Shown: positions 45,186-54,255 of the stretch, one piece after another
How positions within the stretch are numbered: the stretch's first letter is position 1
Layout of the letters: each line of letters begins with the position of its first letter
Assembly (NCBI RefSeq): GCF_029193885.1
Contig: NZ_JARFVB010000002.1
Span: 124,001 to 188,000 of the forward strand
Reading direction: 5' to 3'
Source: Flagellimonas yonaguniensis
Lineage (GTDB): Bacteria > Bacteroidota > Bacteroidia > Flavobacteriales > Flavobacteriaceae
DNA length: 64,000 bases
The notes under the pieces: model-generated
Told to the model about the DNA's origin: nothing
Databases searched by the model: none
What the model saw: the letters and a program-made list of their open reading frames with translations, nothing else
Made by a program: the position numbers and the translations under genes

Positions 45186-46217
45186 CTATGATTCGTGATG
45201 CTTGGCATAGCCTCGCCATTTTTCGATTCCGTTTACCATATCCTCGGGCAGTTCGGAATCAAATCGCATAAACTCGCCCGTAACAGGATGTTCAAAACCA
45301 AGGGTTTTGGCATGTAGTGCTTGTCTGGGCAATACTTTAAAGGTATTTTCCACAAATTGCTTGTATTTGGTAAAAGTGGTCCCCTTTAAAATCTTATCGC
45401 CACCGTAGCGCTCATCGTTGAACAAGGTATGCCCTATGTATTTCATGTGCACCCGAATCTGATGGGTCCTGCCTGTTTCCAGTTTGCATGAAATCAAAGT
45501 AACGTATCCAAAACGCTCCAATACCTTGTAATGGGTAACGGCTTCTTTCCCTTCATCTCCTTCTGGAAACACCATCATCTGCAAACGGTTCTTGGGGTTC
45601 CGGGCAATATGCCCTTCTATGGTCCCCTCATCATCTTCCACATTGCCCCAAACCAAGGCTACATATTCCCGCTCACTGGTCTTATCAAAAAATTGCTGGG
45701 CCAAATGTGTCATGGCCGTCTCCGTTTTGGCAACCACCAATAAACCCGAAGTGTCTTTATCGATACGGTGTACCAATCCCGGTCTGTCCGAACTATTATT
45801 GGGCAAATTTTCAAAATGATAGACCAATGCATTGATCAAGGTTCCCGAGTAATTCCCATGTCCCGGGTGGACCACCATGCCTGCAGGTTTGTTCACTACC
45901 AAAAGTACATCGTCTTCATAGACGATATCCAATGGAATATCTTCGGGGGTCAGCAGGAACTCGTAGGGTGGGTGCTCGAACATCACCTTTACCTCATCGC
46001 CGGCCTTTACCTTGTAATTTTGCTTTACAATGGAGCCATTTACCCAAATATGTCCTTTCTTGGCTGCCTGTTGGATTTTGTTCCGTGTAGCGTTCTCGAT
46101 AAAGTTCATCAAGAATTTATCCACACGCAACGGTTCCTGACCTTTGGAGGCCACAAAACCATGATGCTCATAGAGATCTTCCTGAGAAAGCTCGTCCTGA
46201 TTTTCCGAAGTATCCAT
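45186..46217 (-). CDS. rluD: RluA/RluD-family 23S rRNA pseudouridine synthase
   Basis: The 343-residue protein has an N-terminal S4 domain (LRVDKFLMNFIENATRNKIQ ... GHIWVNG) and the catalytic VHRIDKDTSGLLVVAKT with the nucleophilic Asp. LETGRTHQIRVHM follows. The symbol reflects family resemblance, since paralogues can share these motifs. It lies 2 nt downstream of the PASTA gene and is probably co-transcribed. Confidence 0.92.
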   Translation of the reverse strand: MDTSENQDELSQEDLYEHHGFVASKGQEPLRVDKFLMNFIENATRNKIQQAAKKGHIWVNGSIVKQNYKVKAGDEVKVMFEHPPYEFLLTPEDIPLDIVYEDDVLLVVNKPAGMVVHPGHGNYSGTLINALVYHFENLPNNSSDRPGLVHRIDKDTSGLLVVAKTETAMTHLAQQFFDKTSEREYVALVWGNVEDDEGTIEGHIARNPKNRLQMMVFPEGDEGKEAVTHYKVLERFGYVTLISCKLETGRTHQIRVHMKYIGHTLFNDERYGGDKILKGTTFTKYKQFVENTFKVLPRQALHAKTLGFEHPVTGEFMRFDSELPEDMVNGIEKWRGYAKHHES

Positions 46218-46219
46218 AC

Positions 46220-46807
46220 TTAGTTGGAATCTGCCTGTACCCGCGCACTTCCGGGGATGGTCCCGTTGCCACAGATAAGCTCGATCTTGGAGGTTTTTGG
46301 CAATCGGTCGCCGGGTTTTATGTATTTCCCTTTATGCTTCATATTATAGACCATGTCCTTGCCCAACTCATCCTTGTAAGTAACACGTTCCACATCCAAT
46401 CCCACAGCTCTGAGCATAGATTCTGCATTGCGGCGAGTAACCTGAATGATATCCGGCACACTTACCTTTTTATAACCTGATGGGTTTACCGTGAAATAAA
46501 TTTTACGATTGGACTTGACCTTATTGCCCGCAGGAGGATTTTGTTCCAATATGGAGAAACGTGGGTAGTCGGGATTATATTCTGATGAATCCAACACCTG
46601 ATACCTCAACCCAGCTTCCTCAACTGCCGACCGCATTTCCGAAACCGACATTTTTGAAAAATCGGGCACCTCAACAAATTCACCATGGTTGGTCGTACTC
46701 TTTAGCCATTGCAGTGTAACGAAAACCAAAACCAACACGGCAACAGCAGCCAATCCAAGCTGGATCAAAAATGTCTTACTTTTTAAAAACTTGAAAAAAT
46801 TTTTCAT
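46220..46807 (-). CDS. Membrane-anchored PASTA-domain protein
   Basis: The 195-residue protein (ATG 46807 preferred to GTG 46816) has a short cytoplasmic tail, one membrane helix (FLIQLGLAAVAVLVLVFVTL), then two to three PASTA repeats: VEVPDFSKMSVSEMRSAVEE, VSVPDIIQVTRRNAESMLRA and PGDRLPKTSKIEL. PASTA modules bind peptidoglycan or lipid II-like ligands. No kinase domain is attached. It is divergent from ddl, which is suggestive of a cell-wall link. Confidence 0.9.
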   Translation of the reverse strand: MKNFFKFLKSKTFLIQLGLAAVAVLVLVFVTLQWLKSTTNHGEFVEVPDFSKMSVSEMRSAVEEAGLRYQVLDSSEYNPDYPRFSILEQNPPAGNKVKSNRKIYFTVNPSGYKKVSVPDIIQVTRRNAESMLRAVGLDVERVTYKDELGKDMVYNMKHKGKYIKPGDRLPKTSKIELICGNGTIPGSARVQADSN

Positions 46808-46886
46808 GCAGTTCACCTTATCGGAACAAATATAGGAAAGCCAACCCTTTTTTCTTTACTTTGGCTCTGCGATATTTTACAAGTCA

Positions 46887-47861
46887 ATGAAAAAGAACAT
46901 TGCCATCATCATGGGCGGCTACTCCAGCGAACACCATATTTCCATAAAAAGCGGGAACGTGGTTCACAAGTATTTAGATAGAAAAAAGTACAATGCCTAT
47001 CGTATTGTCATCACAAAGGACAGATGGTTTTATTTGGATGAAGACAATCAGGAACATTCCGTGGACAAATCCGATTTCAGCATAACCATCGATACTGAAA
47101 AAATTCATTTTGATTGTGTTTTCAATGCCATACACGGCACTCCCGGAGAAGATGGATTGATGCAGGCCTATTTTGAACTTTTGGGCATTCCACAAACCTC
47201 CTGCAACCATTACGAAGCCGCATTGACCTTTAACAAACGAGACTTGCTGAGCACCTTGAAACCCTATGGCGTGCCTTGTGCCACCTCCTACTATTTGAAC
47301 AAGGGCCAATCGGTGGATGAAGATGCCATTGTGGACAAAGTGGGCCTTCCGTGTTTTGTGAAGGCCAATAGAGCGGGCAGTAGCTATGGAGTTTCCAAAG
47401 TGCACAAAAAAGAGGATTTGGGCGACGCCATTGAAAACGCATTTTCCGAGGACAACCAAATCATCATAGAATCCTTTTTGGATGGAACCGAAGTTTCCGT
47501 TGGTGTGATCACGTTCAACAACGAAGTGACGGTACTTCCCGCCACTGAAATTATTTCGGAAAACGATTTTTTTGACTTTGAGGCGAAATACATGGGCAAA
47601 TCACAGGAGATAACCCCGGCAAGAATCTCCGAAAAGCAGGAATCCAATGTGAGACAATCGGCCGAGTTCATTTACAGAACCCTGGGATTGAAAGGCTATA
47701 CCCGTAGTGAATTTATTTTTATCGGCGATGTGCCCCATCTCCTCGAAATAAACACAACCCCGGGACTCACCGAAGAAAGTCTTTTGCCTCAACAAGCCAA
47801 AATCGCGGGAATTTCCCTCGAAGCGCTTTTTGATAGTGCCATTGTTGAAGCTTTGCGATAG
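46887..47861 (+). CDS. ddl: D-alanine--D-alanine ligase
   Basis: The 324-residue ATP-grasp enzyme has MGGYSSEHHISIKSG, AIHGTPGEDGLMQAYFELLG, CFVKANRAGSSYGVSKVH, ESFLDGTEVSVGVITF and the metal site EINTTPGLTEESLLPQ. It makes the D-Ala-D-Ala dipeptide for peptidoglycan. coaD follows after 33 nt on the same strand. Confidence 0.97.
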   Translation: MKKNIAIIMGGYSSEHHISIKSGNVVHKYLDRKKYNAYRIVITKDRWFYLDEDNQEHSVDKSDFSITIDTEKIHFDCVFNAIHGTPGEDGLMQAYFELLGIPQTSCNHYEAALTFNKRDLLSTLKPYGVPCATSYYLNKGQSVDEDAIVDKVGLPCFVKANRAGSSYGVSKVHKKEDLGDAIENAFSEDNQIIIESFLDGTEVSVGVITFNNEVTVLPATEIISENDFFDFEAKYMGKSQEITPARISEKQESNVRQSAEFIYRTLGLKGYTRSEFIFIGDVPHLLEINTTPGLTEESLLPQQAKIAGISLEALFDSAIVEALR

Positions 47862-47894
47862 AAACCGTATTTTTAAGAAACTTTATTCCACAAC

Positions 47895-48350
47895 ATGAGA
47901 CGCGCATTGTTCCCCGGTTCTTTTGACCCACTCACTTTAGGACACTACGATATTATAAAAAGAGGGGTCACCCTGTTTGATGAATTGGTCATTGCCATAG
48001 GAATCAATGCGGACAAAAAATACATGTTCTCTTTGGAAGACCGGGTTAAGTTCATTGAAGAAGCCTTCAAGGACGAGCCCAAAATCAAAGTGACCACCTA
48101 CAAAGGGATGACGGTTGATTTTTGTAAAAAGATAGATGCCAATTTTATTTTGAGAGGATTGCGCAATCCTGCGGATTTTGAGTTCGAAAAAGCCATTGCC
48201 CATACCAACAGAAAGCTCTCCGAAATTGAAACTGTATTTCTGTTGACCTCTTCTGGCAAATCCTATATCAGTTCTTCCATTGTTCGGGATGTTATTAGAA
48301 ATGGTGGGGACTATACAGGTTTGGTACCAGAGACTGTTGTGGTCAAATAA
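47895..48350 (+). CDS. coaD: Phosphopantetheine adenylyltransferase
   Basis: The 151-residue enzyme catalyses the penultimate step of CoA synthesis. Motifs are FPGSFDPLTLGHYDIIKRG (T/HxGH nucleotide-binding motif), RGLRNPADFEFEKAIAHTNR and SSGKSYISSSIVRDVIRNGG. The length is standard. It is probably co-transcribed with ddl. Confidence 0.97.
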   Translation: MRRALFPGSFDPLTLGHYDIIKRGVTLFDELVIAIGINADKKYMFSLEDRVKFIEEAFKDEPKIKVTTYKGMTVDFCKKIDANFILRGLRNPADFEFEKAIAHTNRKLSEIETVFLLTSSGKSYISSSIVRDVIRNGGDYTGLVPETVVVK

Positions 48351-48537
48351 AATACATTGGGCCAAAAACACAATGTAAGTAATTTCTCTGAAATTGATAT
48401 TTGTCAAACATAGCATAAACCATTAGACGCAACACTAATAAGTGTTTTCACAACATTAAAGTTGGCAAATTACCTAATAACCATACTTTGGTCAGAAATT
48501 TCTTAGAGGTAGAACTTTTTAAATATTCCCCCAAGGT

Positions 48538-50364
48538 TTGAAAGCAGTTGAAAGAGTTGACCAATTTTATTTACTGAAGCAGTTGCCAAAAGCAACGGCA
48601 CTTCTTTGCAAGGAAGGCAATCTATTGGATGCTTCTTGTTCTTGGCTGGAAATCTTCGGACTACCTCCCATCAACAAAAAACAAAAGACCCAAATTTTCA
48701 GTTTGCTCCCAGAGGTAGAAGATCTAATAGAAAAACTACAGGAAGCCAAATCGTTCAACCTACGGCATGAAATCTCCCTCAACAACGAGACCCGTCATTT
48801 AAAAAGTTATTTCGCCCCCTGGTTCGACGAAAAAGAGAATGTTATCGGAACCATTGTCCAAACCGATGACATTACTTCCGAAGTTGAAAAAGAAGAGGAA
48901 CTCAACTGGTTGAAAAACATCATGGAAACCAAAATGGAGGTATCCAAAACAGGTTGGTGGGAATATGAAATAGACACCGAGAAGCTTACGTGGTGCAAGG
49001 AAACCAAAAGAATCCATCAAGTTCCCGACTGCTATGAGCCCACTGTAATCGAGGCGATAGAATTTTATAAGTCCGGATATAGCCAAAACAAAGTATCCAT
49101 GCTGTTTCACAAGGCTATAACGGATTATCAATCCTACGACACCAAGGTTATGATAGTGACCTTCAATGGCGAGGAAAGATGGGTTCGCATAACCGGCAAA
49201 CCTTTTATCAAGGAAGGTAAAGTGGCCAAGATCTTTGGAACCATCAAGGATATCCACAATCAAGTAATTGCCGAGCATAGGGTAAAAGAACACCAACAGT
49301 TGCTTACCACCTTGGTGGACAGCCTCCCTTTAAATGTTTATGTAAAGGATTTGGAATCCAGAAAGGTATTGGTAAACAAGGGTGAGTGCTCCTATTTACA
49401 CAAAAAACCTGAAGAACTCATTGGCAAGACTGACTTTGACCTTTATGACCGGGAGATTGCTCAAATTTCCCGAGAAGAAGACATTCAGGTAATGAAACAC
49501 CTTACCCCGATTATAGGTAAAGAGACCGTTAGCTGCCTCAATGGCAAAACAACCCATTTCCTAACATCAAAAATCCCATATTTTGATTTGGAAGGGAAAG
49601 TATGTGGAGTCATTGGTATGGGTTTGGACATCACTTCCATGAAAAAAAAGCAAGAGGAATTATGTGACTTGATTAAAATAACTTCGATGCAAAATCAAAA
49701 ACTCATCAGTTTTGCACATATTGTATCACATAACCTAAGATCTCACTCCGCTAATTTTTCCATGCTTTTAGGATTCTTAAACTCCGAAAAAGACCAAGAG
49801 GAACGTAAGCGTATCATCAAAATGCTGACTCAGGCTTCGGACAACTTATTGGAAACCTTGGGAAACCTCAACCAAGTGTTGGATATCAACACCCAGGAAT
49901 CCGAAACAAAAAAAACACTTAACCTCAAAAAGAGCATTACGGGCGTATTGCACAACCTTTCCGCATTTTTGGAAAACAATGATACCCAAATCATAAACAA
50001 CGTAGCAGATGACATGGTAGTGAAATGCGTGCCGACTTACTTGGACAGCATTATTCTAAACCTTGTTTCCAATGCGGTCAAATATAAAAGTCCGGGCAGA
50101 CCACCTATAATTACCATAAATGCCATCAAGTCCGACAAAGGTGTTTTGTTGAGCATTTCCGACAACGGATTGGGAATGGATTTGGACAGGTACGGGGACA
50201 AAATTTTTGGGATGTACAAGACATTCCACAACAGAGAAGATGCCAAAGGCTTTGGTCTTTATTTGATAAAGAACCAGATTGAAGCCATGGGCGGAAGTAT
50301 AACAGTGCAGAGTGAAGTTGACAAAGGCACTACATTCAATGTGTATTTTAATGAAGAAAGTTAG
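48538..50364 (+). CDS. PAS-domain sensor histidine kinase
   Basis: The 608-residue soluble kinase has three PAS-like domains (about 15-115, 128-245 and 256-370), a HisKA-type dimerisation region with FAHIVSHNLRSHSANFSMLL (phospho-His ~398), and an HATPase domain (ILNLVSNAVKYKSPG N-box, SDNGLGMD G1, GFGLYLIKNQIEAMGG G2). No membrane span is seen. A TAA at 48520 blocks extension and no ATG lies nearby, so TTG 48538 is the likely start. Its last 14 nt overlap the response regulator, so the two form a coupled two-component pair. Confidence 0.92.
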   Translation: MKAVERVDQFYLLKQLPKATALLCKEGNLLDASCSWLEIFGLPPINKKQKTQIFSLLPEVEDLIEKLQEAKSFNLRHEISLNNETRHLKSYFAPWFDEKENVIGTIVQTDDITSEVEKEEELNWLKNIMETKMEVSKTGWWEYEIDTEKLTWCKETKRIHQVPDCYEPTVIEAIEFYKSGYSQNKVSMLFHKAITDYQSYDTKVMIVTFNGEERWVRITGKPFIKEGKVAKIFGTIKDIHNQVIAEHRVKEHQQLLTTLVDSLPLNVYVKDLESRKVLVNKGECSYLHKKPEELIGKTDFDLYDREIAQISREEDIQVMKHLTPIIGKETVSCLNGKTTHFLTSKIPYFDLEGKVCGVIGMGLDITSMKKKQEELCDLIKITSMQNQKLISFAHIVSHNLRSHSANFSMLLGFLNSEKDQEERKRIIKMLTQASDNLLETLGNLNQVLDINTQESETKKTLNLKKSITGVLHNLSAFLENNDTQIINNVADDMVVKCVPTYLDSIILNLVSNAVKYKSPGRPPIITINAIKSDKGVLLSISDNGLGMDLDRYGDKIFGMYKTFHNREDAKGFGLYLIKNQIEAMGGSITVQSEVDKGTTFNVYFNEES

Positions 50365-50764
50365 TTGTATTTTTATTGTGGACGATGACCCGATTACAGT
50401 GTTTGGCATCAAAAAAATGTTGAAATCTGTCGCAGATTGCAAGGACATACAAATTTTTCAAAATGGCAAAGAGGCCTATGACGCCCTTATTGAAAGACAA
50501 AACTTGGGAAAACCTATTCCAGAAGTTATTTTTCTGGACATCAATATGCCCATCATGGATGGATGGGACTTCTTGGATGAAATGATCGAGCTGAACATTA
50601 CCGAACATGTAGTGATCAATATGATCACATCTTCCATAGATCCGTTGGACTACAAAAAATGGGCGGATTTCAAAGACAGGTGTCCTTACATCCTTAACTT
50701 CAAGAACAAACCTATTTTTAAAATTGAGCCAAACGACCTTGGCTGTATCACTGCTGCTTCATAA
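50351..50764 (+). CDS. Single-domain response regulator
   Basis: The 137-residue receiver domain starts MKKVSCIFIVDDDPITVFGI, with acidic pocket D11-D13, phospho-acceptor D63 in FLDINMPIMDGW, a TS pair in NMITSSIDPLD and Lys in ILNFKNKP. No output domain is attached, so it likely signals through protein interactions. ATG 50351 is chosen because upstream codons lie well inside the kinase gene. Confidence 0.93.
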   Translation: MKKVSCIFIVDDDPITVFGIKKMLKSVADCKDIQIFQNGKEAYDALIERQNLGKPIPEVIFLDINMPIMDGWDFLDEMIELNITEHVVINMITSSIDPLDYKKWADFKDRCPYILNFKNKPIFKIEPNDLGCITAAS

Positions 50765-50778
50765 ATTAGAATAATCCG

Positions 50779-50786
50779 TATTTTTG
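50779..50786 (+). promoter_or_regulatory. -7 box before the M14 peptidase
   Basis: TATTTTTG matches TAnnTTTG, 15 nt after the response regulator stop. The start site would fall near 50792, so both GTG 50801 and GTG 50831 are possible starts. No -33 element is seen. Confidence 0.45.
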
Positions 50787-50830
50787 GTACAGCCAAACAA
50801 GTGTTTTGTGAACCAAAATCCCCGATTATA

Positions 50831-52606
50831 GTGTTGAAGTACATATTTTTTTTCGCCGCCCTTTATCTTTTTGCATCCTGTGAATCTGAAACACAAGATG
50901 AGAAATCCTCTTACCCTACCCGTTACGAATCATCAGAAGGAATGGAAACGGCAACCTATCAACAGACCATTGATTACTTCATTACCCTTGCCCGTGAATT
51001 TCCAGAGATAAACATTCACACCATTGGCAAAACCGATAGTGGCCTACCGTTGCACACCGTTACCTTTAATCCCGATGGGGACTTTAACTATGAAAATATC
51101 CGCAAGGAAAAATCGATCATCCTTATAAACAATGGCATCCATCCAGGTGAGAGCGATGGAATAGATGCCACCATGATGCTTTACAGGGATTTGGCCACCG
51201 GCAAACTGGAAATGCCAAAGAACACGGTATTGGTCACCATTCCCATTTACAACGTAGGCGGCTCCTTGAATAGGAATTCCACAACTCGGGCCAATCAAAA
51301 TGGCCCCGCCGAATATGGATTCAGGGGAAATGCCCGCAATTACGACTTGAATCGGGATTTCATCAAAATGGACACCCAAAATGCTAAGACGTTTGCACAG
51401 ATATTCCATATGGTAAAACCCGATGTGTTCATAGACAACCATGTGAGCAACGGGGCGGATTATCAATACGTACTGACCCATCTTTTTACCCAACACAATA
51501 AATTGGGAGGCGAAATGGGCGAATATCTGCATGATACATTAATGCCAAGCCTTGAGAATTCATTGATTGAAAAAGAATGGGACATCACTCCTTATGTCAA
51601 TGTGTTCAATAGGCCTCCAGAACAGGGGTTCAGCCAATTCATGGATTACCCCCGGTACTCCACAGGATACACTACACTCTGGAGCACCTTGGGCCTAATG
51701 GTGGAAACACACATGCTAAAACCTTACAAACAGCGGGTTGAAGGCACGTATGACCTTATGCAGAGCCTTATCGAGGTGGTAGAAACAGAACACGACAACA
51801 TAAAATCGCTTCGTAAGAGAACCTTGGAAAACAACTTGGATCTAAGCGAGTATTACTTTAACTGGCAGGTGGACACTACACAAAGCTCAATTCTAAATTT
51901 TAAAGGTTTTGAAGCAGAACATCCGACAAGTGAGGTTACCGGTCTACCAAGATTGAAATACAACAGGGACAAGCCTTTTACCAAAGAAACCGTTTACAAC
52001 GATTATTTTTATCCGGCTGATACCGTAGAGGTGCCTGATGCCTATATCATCAAAAAAAGTTGGAAAAAAGTAATAGAGCGATTGGATGTCAATAAAATTC
52101 AATATTCCCCTATCAAAGAAGACACCACACTTTTAGTAGAAGTATACAAAATAGCAACTTACGATACACGAAACGCTCCCTACGAAGGTCATTACCTCCA
52201 CTCAAACACCCAAGTCACAAAAAGCAACAAGCAGGTCCATTTTAGAGAGGGGGATTTATTGGTTCCTACGCGCCAACCAGGAATTAGATATCTTATGGAA
52301 ACCTTGGAACCACAAGGGGCCGATTCCTTCTTCAACTGGAACTTTTTTGATACCGTATTGCAGCGTAAAGAAGGCTTCTCCCCTTACGTTTTTGAAGATG
52401 TTGCACTGGAAATGTTGCAAAGTGATTCACTGTTGTTACAGGAATTCGAAGCCAAAAAAGAAGCTGAACTCAATTTTGTCAACAACTGGTATGCACAGCT
52501 CAATTGGATTTTTGAACGCTCAGAGCATTTTGAAGAGGCCTATCTTACCTACCCGATTTATCGCATTGCGAAAGGCAGTGACGCTTCGGGGTTATTGCCT
52601 AATTAA
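50831..52606 (+). CDS. M14-family zinc carboxypeptidase lipoprotein
   Basis: The ~591-residue protein has a lipoprotein signal (LKYIFFFAALYLFAS-C) and the M14 metal motif NNGIHPGESDGID (H-x-x-E). Later residues NARNYDLNRDFIKM, DNHVSNGADYQY (third ligand His) and the Glu region LMVETHMLKP follow. It is an anchored periplasmic or surface peptidase. The start is uncertain: GTG 50831 gives a clean 17-residue signal, while GTG 50801 adds a charged ten-residue extension. Its end overlaps the convergent Nudix gene by 8 nt. Confidence 0.9.
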   Translation: MLKYIFFFAALYLFASCESETQDEKSSYPTRYESSEGMETATYQQTIDYFITLAREFPEINIHTIGKTDSGLPLHTVTFNPDGDFNYENIRKEKSIILINNGIHPGESDGIDATMMLYRDLATGKLEMPKNTVLVTIPIYNVGGSLNRNSTTRANQNGPAEYGFRGNARNYDLNRDFIKMDTQNAKTFAQIFHMVKPDVFIDNHVSNGADYQYVLTHLFTQHNKLGGEMGEYLHDTLMPSLENSLIEKEWDITPYVNVFNRPPEQGFSQFMDYPRYSTGYTTLWSTLGLMVETHMLKPYKQRVEGTYDLMQSLIEVVETEHDNIKSLRKRTLENNLDLSEYYFNWQVDTTQSSILNFKGFEAEHPTSEVTGLPRLKYNRDKPFTKETVYNDYFYPADTVEVPDAYIIKKSWKKVIERLDVNKIQYSPIKEDTTLLVEVYKIATYDTRNAPYEGHYLHSNTQVTKSNKQVHFREGDLLVPTRQPGIRYLMETLEPQGADSFFNWNFFDTVLQRKEGFSPYVFEDVALEMLQSDSLLLQEFEAKKEAELNFVNNWYAQLNWIFERSEHFEEAYLTYPIYRIAKGSDASGLLPN

Positions 52607-53198
52607 AGGGCCAATCCTCGAACAGAACCTTAATGTTGTGGTAAGAATTTTTTAACGCCTTTTTCGTCTTTCTGGCACCTTTCCACTTCACTTTTTTGAT
52701 GCCTTCGGATTTTTCCGCCACCAATTTCCCTTTGTAATCGGTGGTCATGATAAACCAATGCGTTTGCTTCAATCGGTATTCACCGTTTCTTTTAAAAATG
52801 TGAAAAGTGGTATGGAGAAATCGTTCTATTTTAAGGTTTTTCACACCCGTTTCCTCCTCTACTTCACGAATTGCGGCATTTTCTATGGATTCGCCTTTGT
52901 CCACCTTTCCTTTGGGCAAATCCCATTTTCCATTTCTGAAAATGAACAGGACCTTCCCTTTTTTATTGACCACAAATCCACCGCCAGCAACCACTACGGG
53001 AATCTTGTGCATGAAAAGTTTCAGGATTTTTTCATCATCGGGATGATACAGGTAGGCCTTTTTCAGCTTCTTTTTCGACAAAAGCTTGATAGCCTCAACA
53101 ATGGAATCACCATCCAAAGAAAACAAATTACCATTGGAATCCTGGGGGCGCTCGTTTGTTAAAATCAGTGGAGCCTCATTAACAAAAACTTCATACAT
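52599..53198 (-). CDS. Nudix hydrolase
   Basis: The 199-residue protein has the complete Nudix box GKVDKGESIENAAIREVEEE-TGV in its C-terminal half, preceded by GGFVVNKKGKVLFIFRNGKW. The N-terminal ~65 residues (YEVFVNEAPLILTNERPQDS) are a separate extension seen in Bacteroidota members. The substrate cannot be predicted. It is divergent from pyrE, whose -7 box overlaps this gene's start codon. Confidence 0.92.
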   Translation of the reverse strand: MYEVFVNEAPLILTNERPQDSNGNLFSLDGDSIVEAIKLLSKKKLKKAYLYHPDDEKILKLFMHKIPVVVAGGGFVVNKKGKVLFIFRNGKWDLPKGKVDKGESIENAAIREVEEETGVKNLKIERFLHTTFHIFKRNGEYRLKQTHWFIMTTDYKGKLVAEKSEGIKKVKWKGARKTKKALKNSYHNIKVLFEDWPFN

Positions 53199-53201
53199 TT
53201 G
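53194..53201 (+). promoter_or_regulatory. pyrE -7 box overlapping the Nudix start codon
   Basis: TACATTTG lies 4 nt before the pyrE ATG (53206) and covers the Nudix ATG (53196-53198, minus strand). This implies a nearly leaderless pyrE mRNA, or that the true start site lies upstream. Confidence 0.45.
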
Positions 53202-53205
53202 CGCA

Positions 53206-53850
53206 ATGGTTTTAGATAAGCAAATCGCAAAAAAAACAGCCGAGCTGTTATTACAAATTAATGCAATTAAGTTGGAACCTGAAAATCCTTTTACTTGGGC
53301 TTCGGGTTGGAAATCGCCTATTTATTGCGATAATAGGATCATGCTCTCTTACCCCCAAGTACGAAATTTTGTCAGGGAAGAAATTGCCAAACAGGTCGAG
53401 AACCTCTATGGTAAGCCCGATGTAATTGCAGGGGTGGCCACCGGCGCCATCGGAATCGGTATTCTGGTCGCCGAAGCACTGGGACTCCCCTTTGTTTATG
53501 TAAGGCCAAAACCAAAAGAGCATGGAAGACAAAACCAGATTGAAGGCTATTTTGAAGCTGGACAGAGCGTAGTGGTCATCGAAGACCTCATCAGTACGGG
53601 CAACAGCAGTTTGAATGCCGTGCAGGCCTTGAAAGAACAAAATGCCGATATTAAGGGGATGATCGCCATTTTTACCTACGGCTTTCCCGTATCCACAGAA
53701 AATTTCGAGAAAGAAGGAGTGGAACTCCATACACTGTCCGATTACGAAAACCTGATCGAACAAGCCTCGGAGACCAATTACATCCAACAAAATCAATTAC
53801 AGACCCTATTGGAGTGGAGATCCAATCCACAAGAATGGAAGAAACAATAG
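53206..53850 (+). CDS. pyrE: Orotate phosphoribosyltransferase
   Basis: The 214-residue enzyme makes OMP from orotate and PRPP. Motifs are FTWASGWKSPIYCDNRIML, GVATGAIGIGILVAEALGLP, YVRPKPKEHGRQNQIEG and the PRPP signature VVVIEDLISTGNSSLNA. ATG 53206 is the family start; the frame is open upstream to 53086 but overlaps the Nudix gene and is not homologous. Confidence 0.97.
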   Translation: MVLDKQIAKKTAELLLQINAIKLEPENPFTWASGWKSPIYCDNRIMLSYPQVRNFVREEIAKQVENLYGKPDVIAGVATGAIGIGILVAEALGLPFVYVRPKPKEHGRQNQIEGYFEAGQSVVVIEDLISTGNSSLNAVQALKEQNADIKGMIAIFTYGFPVSTENFEKEGVELHTLSDYENLIEQASETNYIQQNQLQTLLEWRSNPQEWKKQ

Positions 53851-53856
53851 TTTACC

Positions 53857-54255
53857 ATGCACATTGAAACCCCAAAAAAACAAGTAGCTAAAAGCGACAA
53901 AGAAGTATTTGAGTTCTTAACGGACATCAAAAACTTTGAAACACTAATGCCTGACAACATTGACAAATTTGAAGTATTGGACGAAAACACCTTTAAGTTT
54001 GCATTGAAAGGCATGCCTGAAATTGTACTCCGATTGAAAGAACAAAACCCACATGACAAAGTGGTTTTGGGCGCCGCCAGTGACAAACTCCCCTTTACAT
54101 TGACTGCGGACATAAACACGCTGGGAGAAAACGAAAGCGAAGTTGCATTGAGTTTTGAAGGAGAGTTCAATGCCATGATGGCCATGATGATCAAAGCACC
54201 GATTACCAACTTTATGGGAACGCTGTCCAACAACATGGACAAAATAGGTCAGTAA
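53857..54255 (+). CDS. SRPBCC-family protein
   Basis: The 132-residue protein begins MHIETPKKQVAKSDKEVFEF and has the START/Bet v1-like pattern DIKNFETLMPDNIDKFEV ... FEGEFNAMMAMMIKAPITNF. The ligand is unknown. It lies 6 nt after pyrE and is probably co-transcribed with it. Its 3' end overlaps birA by 7 nt. Confidence 0.88.
   Translation: MHIETPKKQVAKSDKEVFEFLTDIKNFETLMPDNIDKFEVLDENTFKFALKGMPEIVLRLKEQNPHDKVVLGAASDKLPFTLTADINTLGENESEVALSFEGEFNAMMAMMIKAPITNFMGTLSNNMDKIGQ

Noticed and set aside
48352-48376. TACATTG/CAATGTA hairpin after coaD as a terminator
   Set aside because: The stem is AT-rich, the loop is 11 nt and no T-run follows.
53086-53205. 40-codon N-terminal extension of pyrE
   Set aside because: It overlaps the divergent Nudix gene and has no similarity to OPRTase. 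ATG 53206 gives the normal length.
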